DNA from: Onchocerca volvulus
Taxonomy: Eukaryota > Nematoda > Chromadorea > Rhabditida > Onchocercidae
Direction of reading: 5' to 3'
Length of the DNA: 64,000 bases
Assembly: GCA_000499405.2 (NCBI GenBank)
Contig: HG738140.1
Coordinates: forward strand, 10,009,560-10,073,559
Positions within the stretch are counted from its first letter, which is position 1; the number at the start of each line of letters is the position of its first letter. A program made the translations under genes and the position numbers. Positions 13,044-26,713 of this stretch are shown here, piece by piece. The notes beneath the pieces are model-generated. The model saw nothing but the letters and a program-made list of their open reading frames with translations. It was not told the origin of the DNA and made no database searches.

Positions 13044-14078
13044 CTTAAAAAACATTTAATTTTGAATTCAGATCAGAATTTTGAAGAGAGCAACAGAAAA
13101 TTTAAAAAACGGAATAATCGGAAAAATACATTCAGAAACAAACCTCAACTGAATTTCGGCAAGTTCTGAACCAACTGCAATTTCCATCTTCGTGTAACCA
13201 CCATCACTTCTTTTTATAGAAAAAATTCATAGGGCACAGAACAAAGTAATAGCCGGGGATTTCGTCCAGATACAGTAATTTTCCTGATCAACTGGTATCT
13301 TCATGAAACCAAAAAAAAAAAAAAAAAATTAGTGCAAAAAAGTTCCTAATACTTCATATTTTCAAATATCAGCCAAAATTTTAGTGCCTAATGCATGATA
13401 AATCATTTAAATCAAAAAAAGGCAAAGGATTCTTCCACTGCAGAATTACAATTCAACTGGAACCAAAATTAGAGATTTTCAAAGCATAAGTTTTTGAAAT
13501 TTTATTTCAAATAAGTATAAATTTCATTGAATTACATAGTGCCATAATGCAATAAAAACAGTGATATAAACAAACTACCCGTTTGATCTAAATTTATTCG
13601 GAATTACAACATACATCTGAAATAAAATTTTAATTTTACGACGACATTCTTGAGAATTCTAAAAAGAAAAATCAAGCAACAGTAAGTACAAAATGAGTAT
13701 TTCAAAAATATAGTCAAATCATTTCAATTACAGATGTGATATTTACATAAATATATAAAAGAAAACAGAGGATTTTAAAATCGAACTTAAACACCATTAA
13801 AATTTCTTGCCATCGACAAAAGATATTAAAACAAACTTCTGAAATGAAGAATTTAATTTGGAATCAAGGACTTGCCAATAAAGTTTTTGATTATATTTTA
13901 AATAATTGAAAGTTAAAGAATAGCAGGGTATAAGAATGTTGTTTAAAATCTTCCAAAATACAAAACTGAAACAATATTTGGCGACAAAAACAAAAATATT
14001 TTTCATTACAAAAGATTTATGATCTTCGCAATATATTCCTACAGTCGGTGAATATGATTCTATATAATGCTTAATCAA
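13044..14078. other. spacer between TIM22 and LMBRD2
   Basis: About 1 kb with no exon. A 93-codon open frame on the minus strand (14078-13797) starts right after the TIM22 stop and is best read as 3' UTR. The LMBRD2 leader acceptor lies at 13044-13046. Confidence 0.7.
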
Positions 14079-15296
14079 TTACTGCCTATACTTCATATAG
14101 TAATCAATGACAGTCGAAAATGCTGCAAAACCAGCTGCACCTAAAGCAGCTGGTTTTACACCTGCACGAAAACCAATCAAACCACCAACAATTGCTCCAG
14201 CTAAAGTACTATTTTTCCAATCATTACGTGCTCGATAACTTTCCACCAAGCACTCAGTACCCGTAAATAGAAATCCTATAGAAGCAAAATTCTTTCCGTA
14301 TGAACGCATTCGTGACTTCGATTCCAACCACATTTCTTTCAGTGTAGGCTGTAAAAGTTGAAATTTCTCGGTAATTAAGGCATGTTATATCCCCTAATCA
14401 TCAATAAAATTAACAATTCCAAATACAAAGCTATTACATATGAATACATAATATAATATAAGCAACGAGATATGCTGCCAGCCATAACCATACAAATTCA
14501 TTATAACTGAAATCGTTTGCAATACCATAATTACAAGGGAACCTGCTTGAGCAGTCTTTAGCAATTAATTTCTTGCAAGTCAAGTAAATCAGTTAAACAA
14601 TCCAAAGCTTATGAAATATGTAGTAAAATTAATGAAGAAACCATACAATTTTAGTAGGATCAGCCGCAACAGCCATAGTCGCCTGCGGATCTACAGAAGC
14701 AGTAAATAATCCGAAAACAATACCAAGACCAAAACCAGCAATTGCTGCGATAGTTGACTTGAAAGCACAGCTTTCCATCAATCGAGAAAACATCAACTCT
14801 TCATGACTTATATCCGGTAAAGCAAAAGTCTGAAAAAATCTTTTTGAGCAATACCACAATATTTAGTCAAAACTAATATCTACCCATGTCAAGAATAATA
14901 CTGCAGAAAGGGCAAAACTTAACATTGCAATAAATTGTATTTCGCTCACAATATATTCTTGCATTAAGGAAACATTTTTCAAAATTGATCATTCTTCCGC
15001 TAACAGATCATTATGGATTTCTCTAACACGACCTCATAAGTTCTTTCAAATCTTTTTGATAATTCTGAATTGTATAACATTCAGAAGTATGTATAGCTAA
15101 ATAACAAAGAAGCAACCTGAACAGGCCTTACAGGACTATGATCAATATTCCATGGTCTAGTCTTTCTTCCGATCATTTCATCCATTAGCTGGCAATAAGC
15201 CGAAGGAACATAACTAAATTCTGCGACCTTCTCTTTCTTTGACTCCACTGCTTCGACTTCAAATGGGCTACAGAAAGGATTTTTGAATTTCAACAT
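14079..15296 (-). CDS. TIMM22: TIM22, carrier translocase channel subunit
   Basis: Three phase-0 exons (15296-15117, 14829-14647, 14348-14079) give 210 residues; the human protein has 194. TIM22 is the core of the inner-membrane complex that inserts carrier proteins and Tim23/Tim17-type proteins into the mitochondrial inner membrane. The diagnostic parts are MESCAFKS (residues 78-85), a glycine-rich span [11 protein letters not shown], then [20 protein letters not shown] and [18 protein letters not shown] with [11 protein letters not shown]. Cys81 and Cys154 match the conserved pair that forms a disulphide in human TIM22. ATG 15296 lies 18 bases behind a strong acceptor (gattttcag, ending near 15315) with no cis exon in sight, so spliced-leader addition is likely. 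The N-terminal 60 residues are loosely conserved ([16 protein letters not shown]). Confidence 0.96.
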
Positions 15297-16641
15297 TCCC
15301 TTCGGTATAACCCCTGAAAATCTTAAAATTAATTAATTTGAAATTCTCTTCTTTGACGGATTCTAAACAATCTTAATTGCCGAAATTACTGCAAAAAGAA
15401 AACCAGATATCCTCTCCGACATGCCTTAATTCTCTAACAGAGCACTATTTGAATACAGCCTATCCCTATGGAAAAAAAAGAGAAAAGATCAAGAATAAAA
15501 TAAAATATCAAACCCAATTAGTAAGATTTAACGCAGCTCCTGTAGTGCACAACTATTGTCCCCGTGTTTGCTGTAGTTGTATGATTGTACTTAGAATGGA
15601 ATCCCACCTGCACTTACAATTTGCGGTCTTTTTACTCTAATATAATCTGGTAAGGGATATATGGTCGTAATCATTCGTTATTATACTGATAATCTGTTTT
15701 GATTTATTTCAATTACTGAAAAAATTGTCTGGAAATATTTTGAACAAGCTTTTTGCAATATTTTTATTGCATGTTTTTTTTAAGTAAAATAAAATAAAAA
15801 ATTAACCTTTCAATACATTTTTATCATCTTTGGAATTATTTCAATTAATTAATATTATTATTACAACCACAATTTTAAATTATGGGTTAATCAATACTAT
15901 CAACAGATGAGCACTTTTCGCTGTCACACGTATCCGTACAACATTTCTTCAATGAAAACTTTTGATAAAGAAACCGGATTCCGTGTGCAATGTGCAATCT
16001 TTTCACTGAATTCAGCATAGCGAGAAGACAGTTTTCGGCATACGCCATTTTTCTGCATTTTCCACCTTTTTAATTTGTTTTAGCATCGTTTAATTTGTAA
16101 TTGTGGAAATGGTTTCCTTCATCAAGACACTGTTTAAAAATACTAACCAGCAAGCGGTAAATACGTTGGGAACTTGTCAATTATTTGTTTAAAATTTTTA
16201 GAATTCCTGAAACTGGTTTTGATCTATTGCAGAAACAAGCATTTGAATGGTGGTGAAGCTAAAGCATAGCAAATGTTCCTAACTTTGAGCCCTGTGTCCA
16301 GTTTGATTAAATTCAGAATCCTAAATTTTGATTGTCTAACGTTTAATCAAATTCATTTTTTGAAATATAGTATTGCCAGGAAACATTTCGGCCGAACTAT
16401 AAATGCAGAACTTTCTTCATTAAGAATTATTTTAAAAGACTGTTCAAAAGTCATTTAAGCAAATACTTCCTCTCTTGGTTTTTTGATTCGCTTCGCAGAA
16501 ATACTATCAGTTTTAATGACGAATCTTTCTTAATGCATTGTTTAATTTTTTTTTTTTGTTTTTTGTTTTTTTGTTTTTTTTTTTTTTGAAATCCCAAGAT
16601 TCTTGCTGATTTTGAAAATTATTAGCCATATTTTCAGTATC
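15297..16641. promoter_or_regulatory. divergent promoter region, TIM22 and nitrobindin-like gene
   Basis: The two genes face away from each other across 1.3 kb. Splice acceptors just before each start (near 15315 on the minus strand, 16637 on the plus strand) mark the probable spliced-leader sites. The 87-codon plus frame at 15377-15640 and the 61-codon frame at 16273-16458 show no protein features. A T-rich stretch (about 16546-16588) precedes the plus-strand acceptor. No TATA box or specific factor site can be claimed. Confidence 0.6.
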
Positions 16642-19600
16642 ATGAAAATTTTGCTGCTTGCAGTTCTTTCACTTTTATGTATCGTTGAAGAAGCATACGC
16701 TGGATACGAAGAAAGTAAAATTTTGTCTGATTTTTCAGAAAATTTAAATTTGAAAAAAGAATCATTTTTTTTTGGAATGCATGAAAGCATAGCATTTCTT
16801 TATTATTGATTCCAAAGCATCAATTTCTTGTCATCGAAATAGATAGATTCGTGAACAAAAATTATTCTCTCTTTTTATAATTTCTACTTTTTCCAAATCA
16901 GAGAAATTCTGTCAATTGATATTGATACAATTTATCACACTAGAGAATTCAAATTAATAAATTAAAATTTCTGGAATTTCATAATTTAAAATGATGCAGG
17001 ATATGATCTGAGGAAACTACCACCAGATTTGAAGCCCATTATGGAGCTGATTGGAATTTGGCAGCTAGAGACGAAATCCGGTCCAACTCGTGTATACGGT
17101 CCTCCTGATCTAATTGATATTGCTATCCATCCAATACCAAAATTTGGTGCTCGTGCTGCTAACATTACGTAAGTTCAATTTTTATTAAATCACAGCAGAA
17201 GTGACTTAGAAATCAAAGGAACTCCTATCAAAAGCATGAAGATTGAAAACATTTCACAAAAATTGTTCAGTGAATTGCAATCGAAATACATTTTTGCACT
17301 TTCCATGTGCACAAACCATATAAAAACTTCCCAAGAAACGAAGAAAATGACTGTGTTTTGAGAAAGCTTTCATGACAATGTTCTTATTTATTTGGAAAAT
17401 AAATTTTAATACTTCATTATTAAGAATTTGTAAAACTTTTAAATATACTTCAACTGAATTCACTTTTTGCTAATACTCTTCTTCAATCACTTCTGATACT
17501 CCGATACAATGCCACATGCCTTTCATAGTAAGAAAAAATTGTTACCTTATAGTGTCAAAAATGAATCTTGTAAAGATGAGATCATTTCTAAAAAACAAGT
17601 TTTAAAATAAAATATGATTTTTCATCAGATATATTCGTTTATCAAATTTATTTCTGAAAATTAAAATTCATTGTAAATTTTCATTTTTGTCACTGGAATG
17701 TCCTTTAAATTTAAACATTTTCAAACTCGAATTTTCCTTGATTTACTACGTCCTGTTGATAGATTGCCAATAAGTTTAAAATTGATGGATTTGAAAGTTT
17801 TTTTGATTTTTGAAGTCTGAGAATGTAAATGTCAATTTTTTTCTTTTGACTTTCGAAGTCTAAGAATGTAAATACTCAATATGTCATCATACTACTTAAT
17901 AGTATTTTCCTTTTTCCTTTTTTGAAATACTTACGATTCAGAACTACTCAAACATTCATTTCAATGAAAGATAATTCGAAAAACAGTTACGCTGACAAGG
18001 ACTGATAATAATTATTCAAATGAAGAAATGTTTAATCTGTAGAAAAAAGTATAAATAATTTGTGTTTATTTGCTATATACACTTTCAATTCCAGCAAAAA
18101 TATTTGCATTTTGTACGGAATTTTAAGCAAATAATAATGCATATCAGACAGTAGTACATATGCTGTTAATAAATATAAGATCAATCTTCATCAAAGTAAT
18201 AATTCTGTACGTGCGGCAATCTGCACTCCGTAAAAAATATTTTAGAATCCTTATAAATCCTTCGAGACAAATCGAATGGATTTTATGTTGCTCAGATATT
18301 TCGTGAATTTATCAGTATCAAGTGGATTATTTTCAACAACAAAATGCTGAGATTATTACTTGCTTTGCTATTTTCAGGCCAACTGCCTTATTATCATTTG
18401 TGATAATATCAAAAGACAGTTGCTTTCTTATAAGTTTATGAATTATTTGCTTTAGTAGTGTATAGTATTCGAAAGGAATATATTATTTATATGATGTAGA
18501 TTAATAATATATGTATGTTTACATATAATAATAAATTATTACACACAGTCATTAATAAAAGAAATATATCATAAATGATTTATGAAACTAATTGGAAAAA
18601 TCTTTTGAATTCAACATTTATGCCACTTCTATTCGGAAAATAAATTCACATGAACTGGAGTTTATATACGCTCACTTCCAGTATTGTTGTTTTTCATTTA
18701 TAAGGATTATTTTCCTTTAAAATATCATTCACAATTTCAGACACACCTATTTTGATTCTGAAAAGAACATTATACGATCGGATTACGGTTTCATGCCAGT
18801 AAAAAATGCAACAAAACGAGATCCTCGCATTCACATCGCATATTTGACAACTAGCAGTGAAGGTATGTAAACTGTTAAGGAAAATTGATGACAAAATTTT
18901 TCTAATTCATCTCACAAAAATACTTGGATATTCTGTAATAATTGCTTGTAGCATAAACAAAGAATCACTGCTCTATCAATCATTAAAACACTGGAAAAGG
19001 GAAGTTTTGCAATCATATAATAGATTAAACTGATTTCAGTTATATACGGTCAGCAATTAATCAAGAGCGAAATTGGTCCCAATTCAAATAAATCCGCTAA
19101 AATTTGAAGAAAGAATTCAAAACTGCTTTTCAAAATGCATCTTGCAGGTTACTCGATGATGGAACAAGGAACAGTAATAGGTCGTAAAATTACATTCCAT
19201 CTGAAACAATTTCTGCGTCGAACATTTTCAGTTAGAAGTAATGGTATCGAATTGGATATTCGAGAGGTATACTTTCTATTTCTGTGTTAAAAGTTTAATT
19301 GTACTTTCCTTTTCATAAGGAAAATTTTATTTTTCTAATATTCTACATACTGATGCACATACAATTAATTTGCACATTTGGATATTAATTTCGGATGATA
19401 GCAACATGTTAATTAAATACAATGCAGTGATATATTCTCTAACTTTTTTGAAGATGCGATACATTTTTCACTTTTCTTTCAATCAATCAAAAAAAAAAAA
19501 AATGGAAGGTGACGGTGAAATATTTAAAAAAATTATTCATCTCCAAATTGCATCGCATTCATTTTTCCAAAAATAATAACTTACGAGAAAATGATGCGAT

Positions 19601-19820
19601 GTTTTCAACAACTGAATGCGATAGTCTATCTTCACTAAATTTTTTCAAATAACTTTTTTGCTCATCTGTCTTGTTGTATACATATTTGATTTAATTTAAA
19701 TTATAGTTTGAGCGGCGACTCGAAATTCTGGATTTTAATCATATGATAATGAAGGTCCGTGCCGAAACAGCTGGTGGGACAGAAAGCTTTTCAGCCACAT
19801 ATCGAAAAATTATGCCTTAA
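16642..19820 (+). CDS. secreted THAP4/nitrobindin-like beta-barrel protein
   Basis: Five exons (16642-16714, 17000-17168, 18741-18862, 19148-19266, 19707-19820) join in frame to 198 residues. Residues 1-20 (MKILLLAVLSLLCIVEEAYA) look like a cleavable signal peptide. Next come LPPDLKPIMELIGIW (31-45), the place of the GxW motif that opens nitrobindin/THAP4 C-terminal barrels, then IPKFG, LTTSSEGYSMMEQGTVIG, RRTFS and a final FSATYRKIMP. Nematodes have several proteins of this type, annotated as THAP4-like heme-binding barrels. The second glycine-rich turn of GxWxGxG is altered (GIWQLETKSG), and no histidine is seen in the last strand where family members carry the heme ligand, so heme or NO binding is doubtful. 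The acceptor ttttcag ends at 16637, four bases before the ATG, as for a trans-spliced mRNA. A poly(A) signal AATAAA lies at 19884-19889. The family call is by pattern, not search. Confidence 0.87.
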
Positions 19821-19883
19821 ACACAGTATTTTTATTAGCTCGAAATTTTCTGAGCATAGCCACTATCTAAGTTAACAAAAAAG

Positions 19884-19889
19884 AATAAA
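19884..19889 (+). terminator. poly(A) signal of the nitrobindin-like gene
   Basis: AATAAA lies 64 bases after the stop codon, the usual distance for a short nematode 3' UTR. Confidence 0.65.
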
Positions 19890-22800
19890 CCTGTTGACGA
19901 TTTTATGAAATGTATAGCTGATCATTTATTATAATTTTTTGTATTTCTCAGTATTTAACTTATCAAGAGTTTGAAAATTCAGTGAAATCATAAATATTAC
20001 TGAAAGCTTGAAAACCAGTGAGCATTTTGAGTTATAACCATTTCTTTCAACTCAATTATGACATCTTCAGTCCTCTGAATATGTTACTGGAACTATCAGA
20101 GTTGGATCTCTCCATTTTTATCACTAATTTTTTAAATTATCCAATAGTACTGCTCAAAAAAACATAGAATAGCTTGTCCACTTTGCTGTCATTGAATTCA
20201 TTTTTATTCGTTTTCTAAAACTTTTGCAAGTCTCTTTTTTAACAAGCAATCATTAGAAATGACTTCCACTTAATTTTTTTTTGAAATAAATGTCTGGAAA
20301 AATAATAAAGAGGAAGTAAAGGGCAATTTTCAACTTTTGATCTTTGATTGATTTTCAGGTGTGAGACTAATTAACAACTGAAAGTTTATCCTATGAGACT
20401 ACATTTATTCTAGGTGAGAAGACTCTCTTAGGACAAATCTGATCTCGATATTTGGTTCTATGAAAGCTCATAAAACTAATATTCATAAAATCAAAAAATA
20501 ATGCCCATCCATTTTTGACAATCAAATATATCCTTTATTGAAAGGAGTAATCGATATTAGTAAAGACACTCTCTTGGTATCAAATTGTTTTTATCATAGC
20601 TCACTGACACCCAAATATGTATTTCTATTTCAATATAAAACTGATTTCTTGCATAATCATTTTAATTTTTGTTAAATAGAAGTGAAGCTATATATTTGTG
20701 CTTACAATTATTTTCAAATGATTTGATATTTCTGTCTGTTGATTTGATATTTCTATCGATTGAACTGGTATTTATTACGATATAAATGGTAATTGACTGT
20801 ATATTAGGCATGAAGTAACATTACATTACAATATAGTATAAGTCATTTAAAAAACATAAGTAGAGTTTTCGTTTTACTAAAATTTTTCTCTAATTTTCTA
20901 AAAATCGAAAACTCGTGAAATTTTCATATTTTAATTTGTTAAGATTTCAAATTCAGCCTGTTGCATTAGGAATATTTCATCAGTTAAAGATTAAATTTAT
21001 TTTATTTCCGCTCAATATTTTGGGAAATTGAGGCAATCTAAATGTAATAACTTCTTCATTTATCCGATTATTTTGATATCATTGGTTCACAATAAACGTG
21101 TATTAAAGTTTCTGATTTGATTGTATTTATATCTGATTACATGAAATCATTCTATCCGTCTTCCAAAAGTACAAGATGAAACTCGTAGCTTGACAAGGTT
21201 CGAGAGCAGAGGGAGAATATTTTCAACTTGTTACGGTATTTATAAAGCGTCATATATAGCTGGAAAACCTTCGCACTTCGTAGAAAAGTTTTGTATTTCT
21301 TTTTGTATAATAAATTCCTGTGATAAGTGGGAGAAATAAGCATATTAGGCTGGAAACAGAAATTTTATTATGAAAACAAGAAATAAAAATTTTTTTCTGC
21401 GAGAAATTCCTAGTGGAAATGAAATGCTCTCAAATGTATTCTGAAACAGCCACATATGATTTAATTTACAGATGACGCATTTCCATCTATTTACTCTTAT
21501 TCTGAGGTAATTATGCATCTCTAATTGGTGTTAATCACAAAGACATTAATAAAATCACAAATGAAATTAAAAACAAATGCTGTGTGGCTTGTAATGAAGA
21601 ACGCGAAAATTTCAATCAATTTTTGGTTTATCACACAATTTCTTTTTCCATGTTCCTTCAAATTTATTATGTGCAGATCCCTAGAAGAATAATTTTCATG
21701 TAAATTATTATAAAGTTAAGTACCTGATCAAATGGGATAGTATAAAAGTTAATGAGATTTAGTACCTGCTAGAATTTTATGATAGTTAACCTCAGATCAC
21801 GATAAATAACACAATTACTGCAGAAGTCGTAAAATATTTCTATCGAGTCAGAGAAAACATTCGATCCGAAGCAAACGCAGTAAAATGTCATTATATACTT
21901 GTTTGAATTATTGCATTTGAAAGGTGAAATGATCATTAAACAGCTATTAAATAAAAATTATTTGTCAATTAGATTTATTCGCCAAACAAAGATATAATAA
22001 AAACTTATTATTGCAGACTAGAGATTTGCCGCTTCTCGCAAAATTTTTTTAATGATTATTTAAAAGGAAAAATGCAAAACAAAAAATAAGGAGAAAAGAT
22101 TTGGAAGTGAAATTGCTCAAAATTACTCAGTAAATTCCCAAATTTTGTTCTATACAACATGAAACATTTTAAAAAAATTCTGTCGGAAGGTTATTCTAGC
22201 TTGACCAAATTTCACTGAAATTAATTTTAAATTAGAACTAAAAAGATTCAAAGAAATTAACAATTGATCGAAAATTTGTTTTACTTCTTACTCGATCTTG
22301 AAAATACTAAAATATTCAAAAAATTATCGAACATTCAAAATTATTTCCTCCATTAGACAAATCACACGATTTCTTTCTTAATTCTTCAAACTTCTTAACC
22401 TTCTTAGTGGTGTTGGATATACAACTAAGATCATTGTACAATCTGTCATTTTTTGATATTTTCAATAAATACCTCTAGCAATCTTTTTTGAAGTGATAAT
22501 ATTGATTTCACTATCAAATGTTATCTTCTCATGAATTACCTTTCCCGTCGCTATCTTTGCTTCTGCACTCCAATCCAAGCATTTCTGATGGGGCTCTAAT
22601 TATCGTCGTCATATCACTTTACAATAAACTTCATGCATGAATTGTCTGAGTGGGATGACACAGTTTTGTTGTGAAGTTTCACTTTGCAAAGTAACATTCA
22701 TTCGTCCCTGAAGAATTCTTGAAATACCACATGAATTAGAACAAGAGAAATGCATGACAAGAAGTAATATAATTACTTGCAAATCTAAAAGTCAATATTT

Positions 22801-25800
22801 TCTTTATAAAATCCATTCCATAATTTCATTGCATTGCGATAATGATCGTTTAATTAATATTGCATTTTATGGGACATGTTTATTGAAGAATTAAATAAAT
22901 CCAGCAAGCGCTGAGACAAGTTTGATGTGTAAAGTCAGGGAATTAATTTAAAATTTTCAAATTTTAAATACCCACTGAGTTGAAATATTTGATCTTTAAT
23001 GTGTTTTTTTGTGTTTTTTATAGTACCACTAGAATCTATTCTGTCATCGTTAATCAGAATATAGAAATAGTAGAAATAAAAAAAAGAAAAGCGAATAGAG
23101 CAAGAATAAAATTGAAATGCATAAGGGACAATTTGAGATTTTTATAATTACCTTCAACGCAAACTGTTTTTTACACGAAGATAGTTCTAGCGATAGGAAT
23201 AACTTGGGTTTCTGTTCAGAAAGATTGATAAAAATTGGGAAAAGAAGTAACGCAAAAGTTTTTTTGGGTAAAATTGTCAGTAAAACAAGTTGTAAAAAAA
23301 CTGTTGAAAATCAATTTACAATCATGATGATGATTTTTTCTTTTTTTTTTTTTATTTGCTTAATCAGAGATTTATGAAAGAGCTGTTGGAAAAGGGAATG
23401 ATACAAATCTGATATGCTGTAATGGCTAATGATTTCTGTAGTAGTATTGAAGATGAGGAAAATGATTATAGAATTGGATTATCTGATATCTTTTTTCATG
23501 TTTAGATTTCAACATTTGTCCAGATTTTTGGAAATTTTCATTTTAATTTACCAGGAATGATACAAATAATGTTGCAAATACAAGACAGATTTGTTTCCTA
23601 ACATCTGATCACAGCGGTATCACTATTTAATGCGCGACTAATTCAAAGCATGTTTATTTTCATTCAAATTTGTGCATGCATGATCGGTTTTCAAAACTAG
23701 AAAGTACTATGTTTTGACTTTTCTTAAAACTGCTTGCTAACTATCATATGATAAGGAAGAGAAGAAAACTTGGAGACCTTGGAACTATCAAAGAAAATTT
23801 AGCAACTTGGAAAACTTAGGAACTTCAAACTCAATGATCATTTGATGTTCTTAATTACACTTCGACACCAAACAGATGATGGTGTTTTCGCATCATGACT
23901 GAAATTTTAAAGATGCAAAGATTGCTTTTCATTTTAAATTAGAAAAATCTACAAGTCTTCTCCTTCTTTTCTACATCTTCTGTTCGTTTGTTATTTATCA
24001 TTGTATTCTAATCAATTGTTGCTGTTATCAGAAAAAATCTATTTCTTGTTGTTGCTTGCTGTTGTTGTCGTTGCAATTGGATCCGTTCTACAACGCAGAT
24101 GCAAGTTTCCTATGCTTTTATATTTTAGGACGACAATTCTGTTTGGCTGTTTATTCAATTATTTTTATGCTTTCAAGGCTATTATGCTTCGAAGCCAATG
24201 AAGCATTTATATGAAAATCCTTAAAAAAAAAAAAAAAACCTGAGATAGAAAGTGATCTTTCTAGTAGATTCTAATTTACATAATGCTAGAAACTAATATC
24301 AGCGAATTACATCACTGTCACAATCAAATGTTAATTTGATCATTATTTTTACAACTTTATAAAGCATATTTTCTTTAATTCAAAAAGACTGATATTTTTT
24401 TTTGATAATATTTGTCTCTAAATTATAATTTCCTCTCATCATTACTTTTAAAATTTGTATTTGAATTTTTCAAACCCTTAAAAATTTAATTTTGCTCCAT
24501 TAATGTCCCACATTTTTTGTTCTTTGTACTCAAACATAACTGAAATATGTGTGTATAGTTTAAATAAATTTTTAGGAGCCTATAGAAATTCAAACTCGTA
24601 CTAACTGTCAGTTTAGGTTACGATTTCTTTACATTCTTTATTAGTTGATAATCTTTCCCGTAGTGTCGTCGCATTTTCAATAATAATAGTAGCGAGTAGT
24701 TCTGGAGGAGAGAAACGGTAACTCAAGAAAATGGTATCAAAGATTTGTATCAATTTGCCAAAATGTCGCCGCAATGCTGTCACTCAAAATTTGTATTCTG
24801 CGCACATGAACCGACAAACAATCGCATGGACAGAAAGATCAAAATGTCATCTCCTTTCGTCTACCGAAGCCTTCCTTTCTGCATTTTCTTTTTAACCTTC
24901 AAACCGATAAGATTCTGTGTTGATAATTTTGTAATTATCAGATTATTTTTACGTTAGCACCTTCTTACTGTCTCCTCATAAAAAAAGTCCTTCAGTGATT
25001 CAACTTATGCTGAAATTTTGTCATTCAAATTTTCGAATTATTTTCCATCAAAATCTATTGTTTCATTTCAAATAATTCGACCTACTATTTCATCAAAATA
25101 GAGGAGTAATCGAAAATACTCAAAATTCGCTCACATCACAACACATTCCGTTCATTTCTTTATATCTTATATATCAAATATCCTACAAATTGTGCACTAC
25201 AGTAATAAACAATAATGCTTATTTGCAACTATTTTAACTTATCGTTTAATGCAAATAAATTGAATTTTGCATAATAAATAATGAGAGCAAATATCTAATA
25301 CAAGTTTTATCAATCATCCTACAAACAATATCGAACACAGAATTGTAAAATTTGTCGTGAACTACGATGAATCATCCTAAAATATGAATTATTAAATTTT
25401 ATGATTTTTCATTTACTATTCAAAATCGGCAAAATTTTCAAAAAATTTCTTCGACTTATATTTCTTAAATTTAAATCCGAATTTAAGAGAGTTTTTCATG
25501 TAGTAGAGATAAGGTAATTATTTTGTACAAAAACATCTTCAAGATAATCATCCTGTTGCTGTTAGGTTTGTTACAGGTTTAATTTCATTGGAAAAAAAAT
25601 CATGAAAAGATTAATATCATCTTTGAAAATGATATCGTTGTTTTCTATCCTGTGTTATTTCAATCTTAAAGCATAAGAATCATTATTGAGCTGTTTGTAA
25701 TTTTTTGTTTTGATTTACATTCATTTTTCAGTGGGAAAACAAAAAAAAAAAAAAAAAATGCATGCCAGATTTATTTAACTATATTCCTCAAATAGTAAGA

Positions 25801-26602
25801 CTACTACAAGATATGCTTGATGTTAAAGTTCATGTTAAAAAGCAATGTCTTCGTAGGAAGCATTTCATTCTATCAAGTGCTTGAGCCACAAACAAGTTGC
25901 AAATATGGAGAATTTCATGGTCAGTTGATCAGATATTATTTGTTGGTTATTAAATGAGATACTTAGCTTTCATTTCATGCACGATTTATAATTGAATGTT
26001 TAATCCCCAGACTTTGCATATTTGTTTATTTGTGTTGATAAAATTTGTTCTTTAATGCTTTCATTTCGTACTTCAATGCGCAGAACTTATAATAATTGCT
26101 ATTTCGATTTATCTTCTTACAATGCTAATGACTTGTTAGTTTAGGAAAGTGATTGGTACTTTTCTCTCTTCACAGTCTTGTAGAGGAAACAATCAGATGC
26201 TATATTTTATTTCTGAATCTACTAGGCAATTTTCGTCAACATTTGCTGAGTACTTTCACAACTCTTCATAAAACCGAATTTCATAGTAACTATATCATGA
26301 TTATGTAGAAGTCATAACGCATAAATTTCGATCTTAAAATTTCTTTTAAAAATTAATATATGAAATCAGAATACTAAATTCGACATAGGAAAATTTTTTT
26401 TGAAATTCAAATCCAATTGCGATCCAAAATTTTCAAAAATTGCAGAATATCATTTTTTGAAATTTTCCGAAAAAAAAGCAGCAAAAATCGTTCTGCTTTA
26501 CGAAAATTTGTAGATTAAATTTGCGAAACTAATTCGATTAGCGGACCTCACAAAAAATGCCCTTCAAGTTGTTATCAATTTCACATTTTTCTTGTTTAAT
26601 TC

Positions 26603-26624
26603 TTTTTTTTTTTTTTTTTTTTTT
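26603..26624. repeat. poly(T) tract
   Basis: About 22 T in a row, ending some 37 bases before the hairpin at 26661. Simple sequence. Confidence 0.9.
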
Positions 26625-26660
26625 GAAGCTTATAAATTTGTATTGTACTGATCGTTATCA

Positions 26661-26713
26661 TAATTGGTATAAGAACAGGTAACAACAGATGTTACCTGTT
26701 CTTATCCTAATTA
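26661..26713. repeat. near-perfect 24-bp inverted repeat (hairpin)
   Basis: Left arm 26661-26684 (core aagaacaggtaaca) and right arm 26690-26713 (core tgttacctgttctt) are reverse complements with only two mismatches, separated by a five-base loop (acaga). A transcript would fold into a stable 24-bp stem. The loop is short for a microRNA precursor. It could also be the remnant of a foldback element or a cruciform-forming site. No target-site duplication is evident. Confidence 0.9.

Noticed and set aside
13797..14078. 93-codon minus ORF right after the TIM22 stop
   Set aside because: Phe/Lys/Tyr-rich with no similarity; it is best explained as AT-rich 3' UTR.
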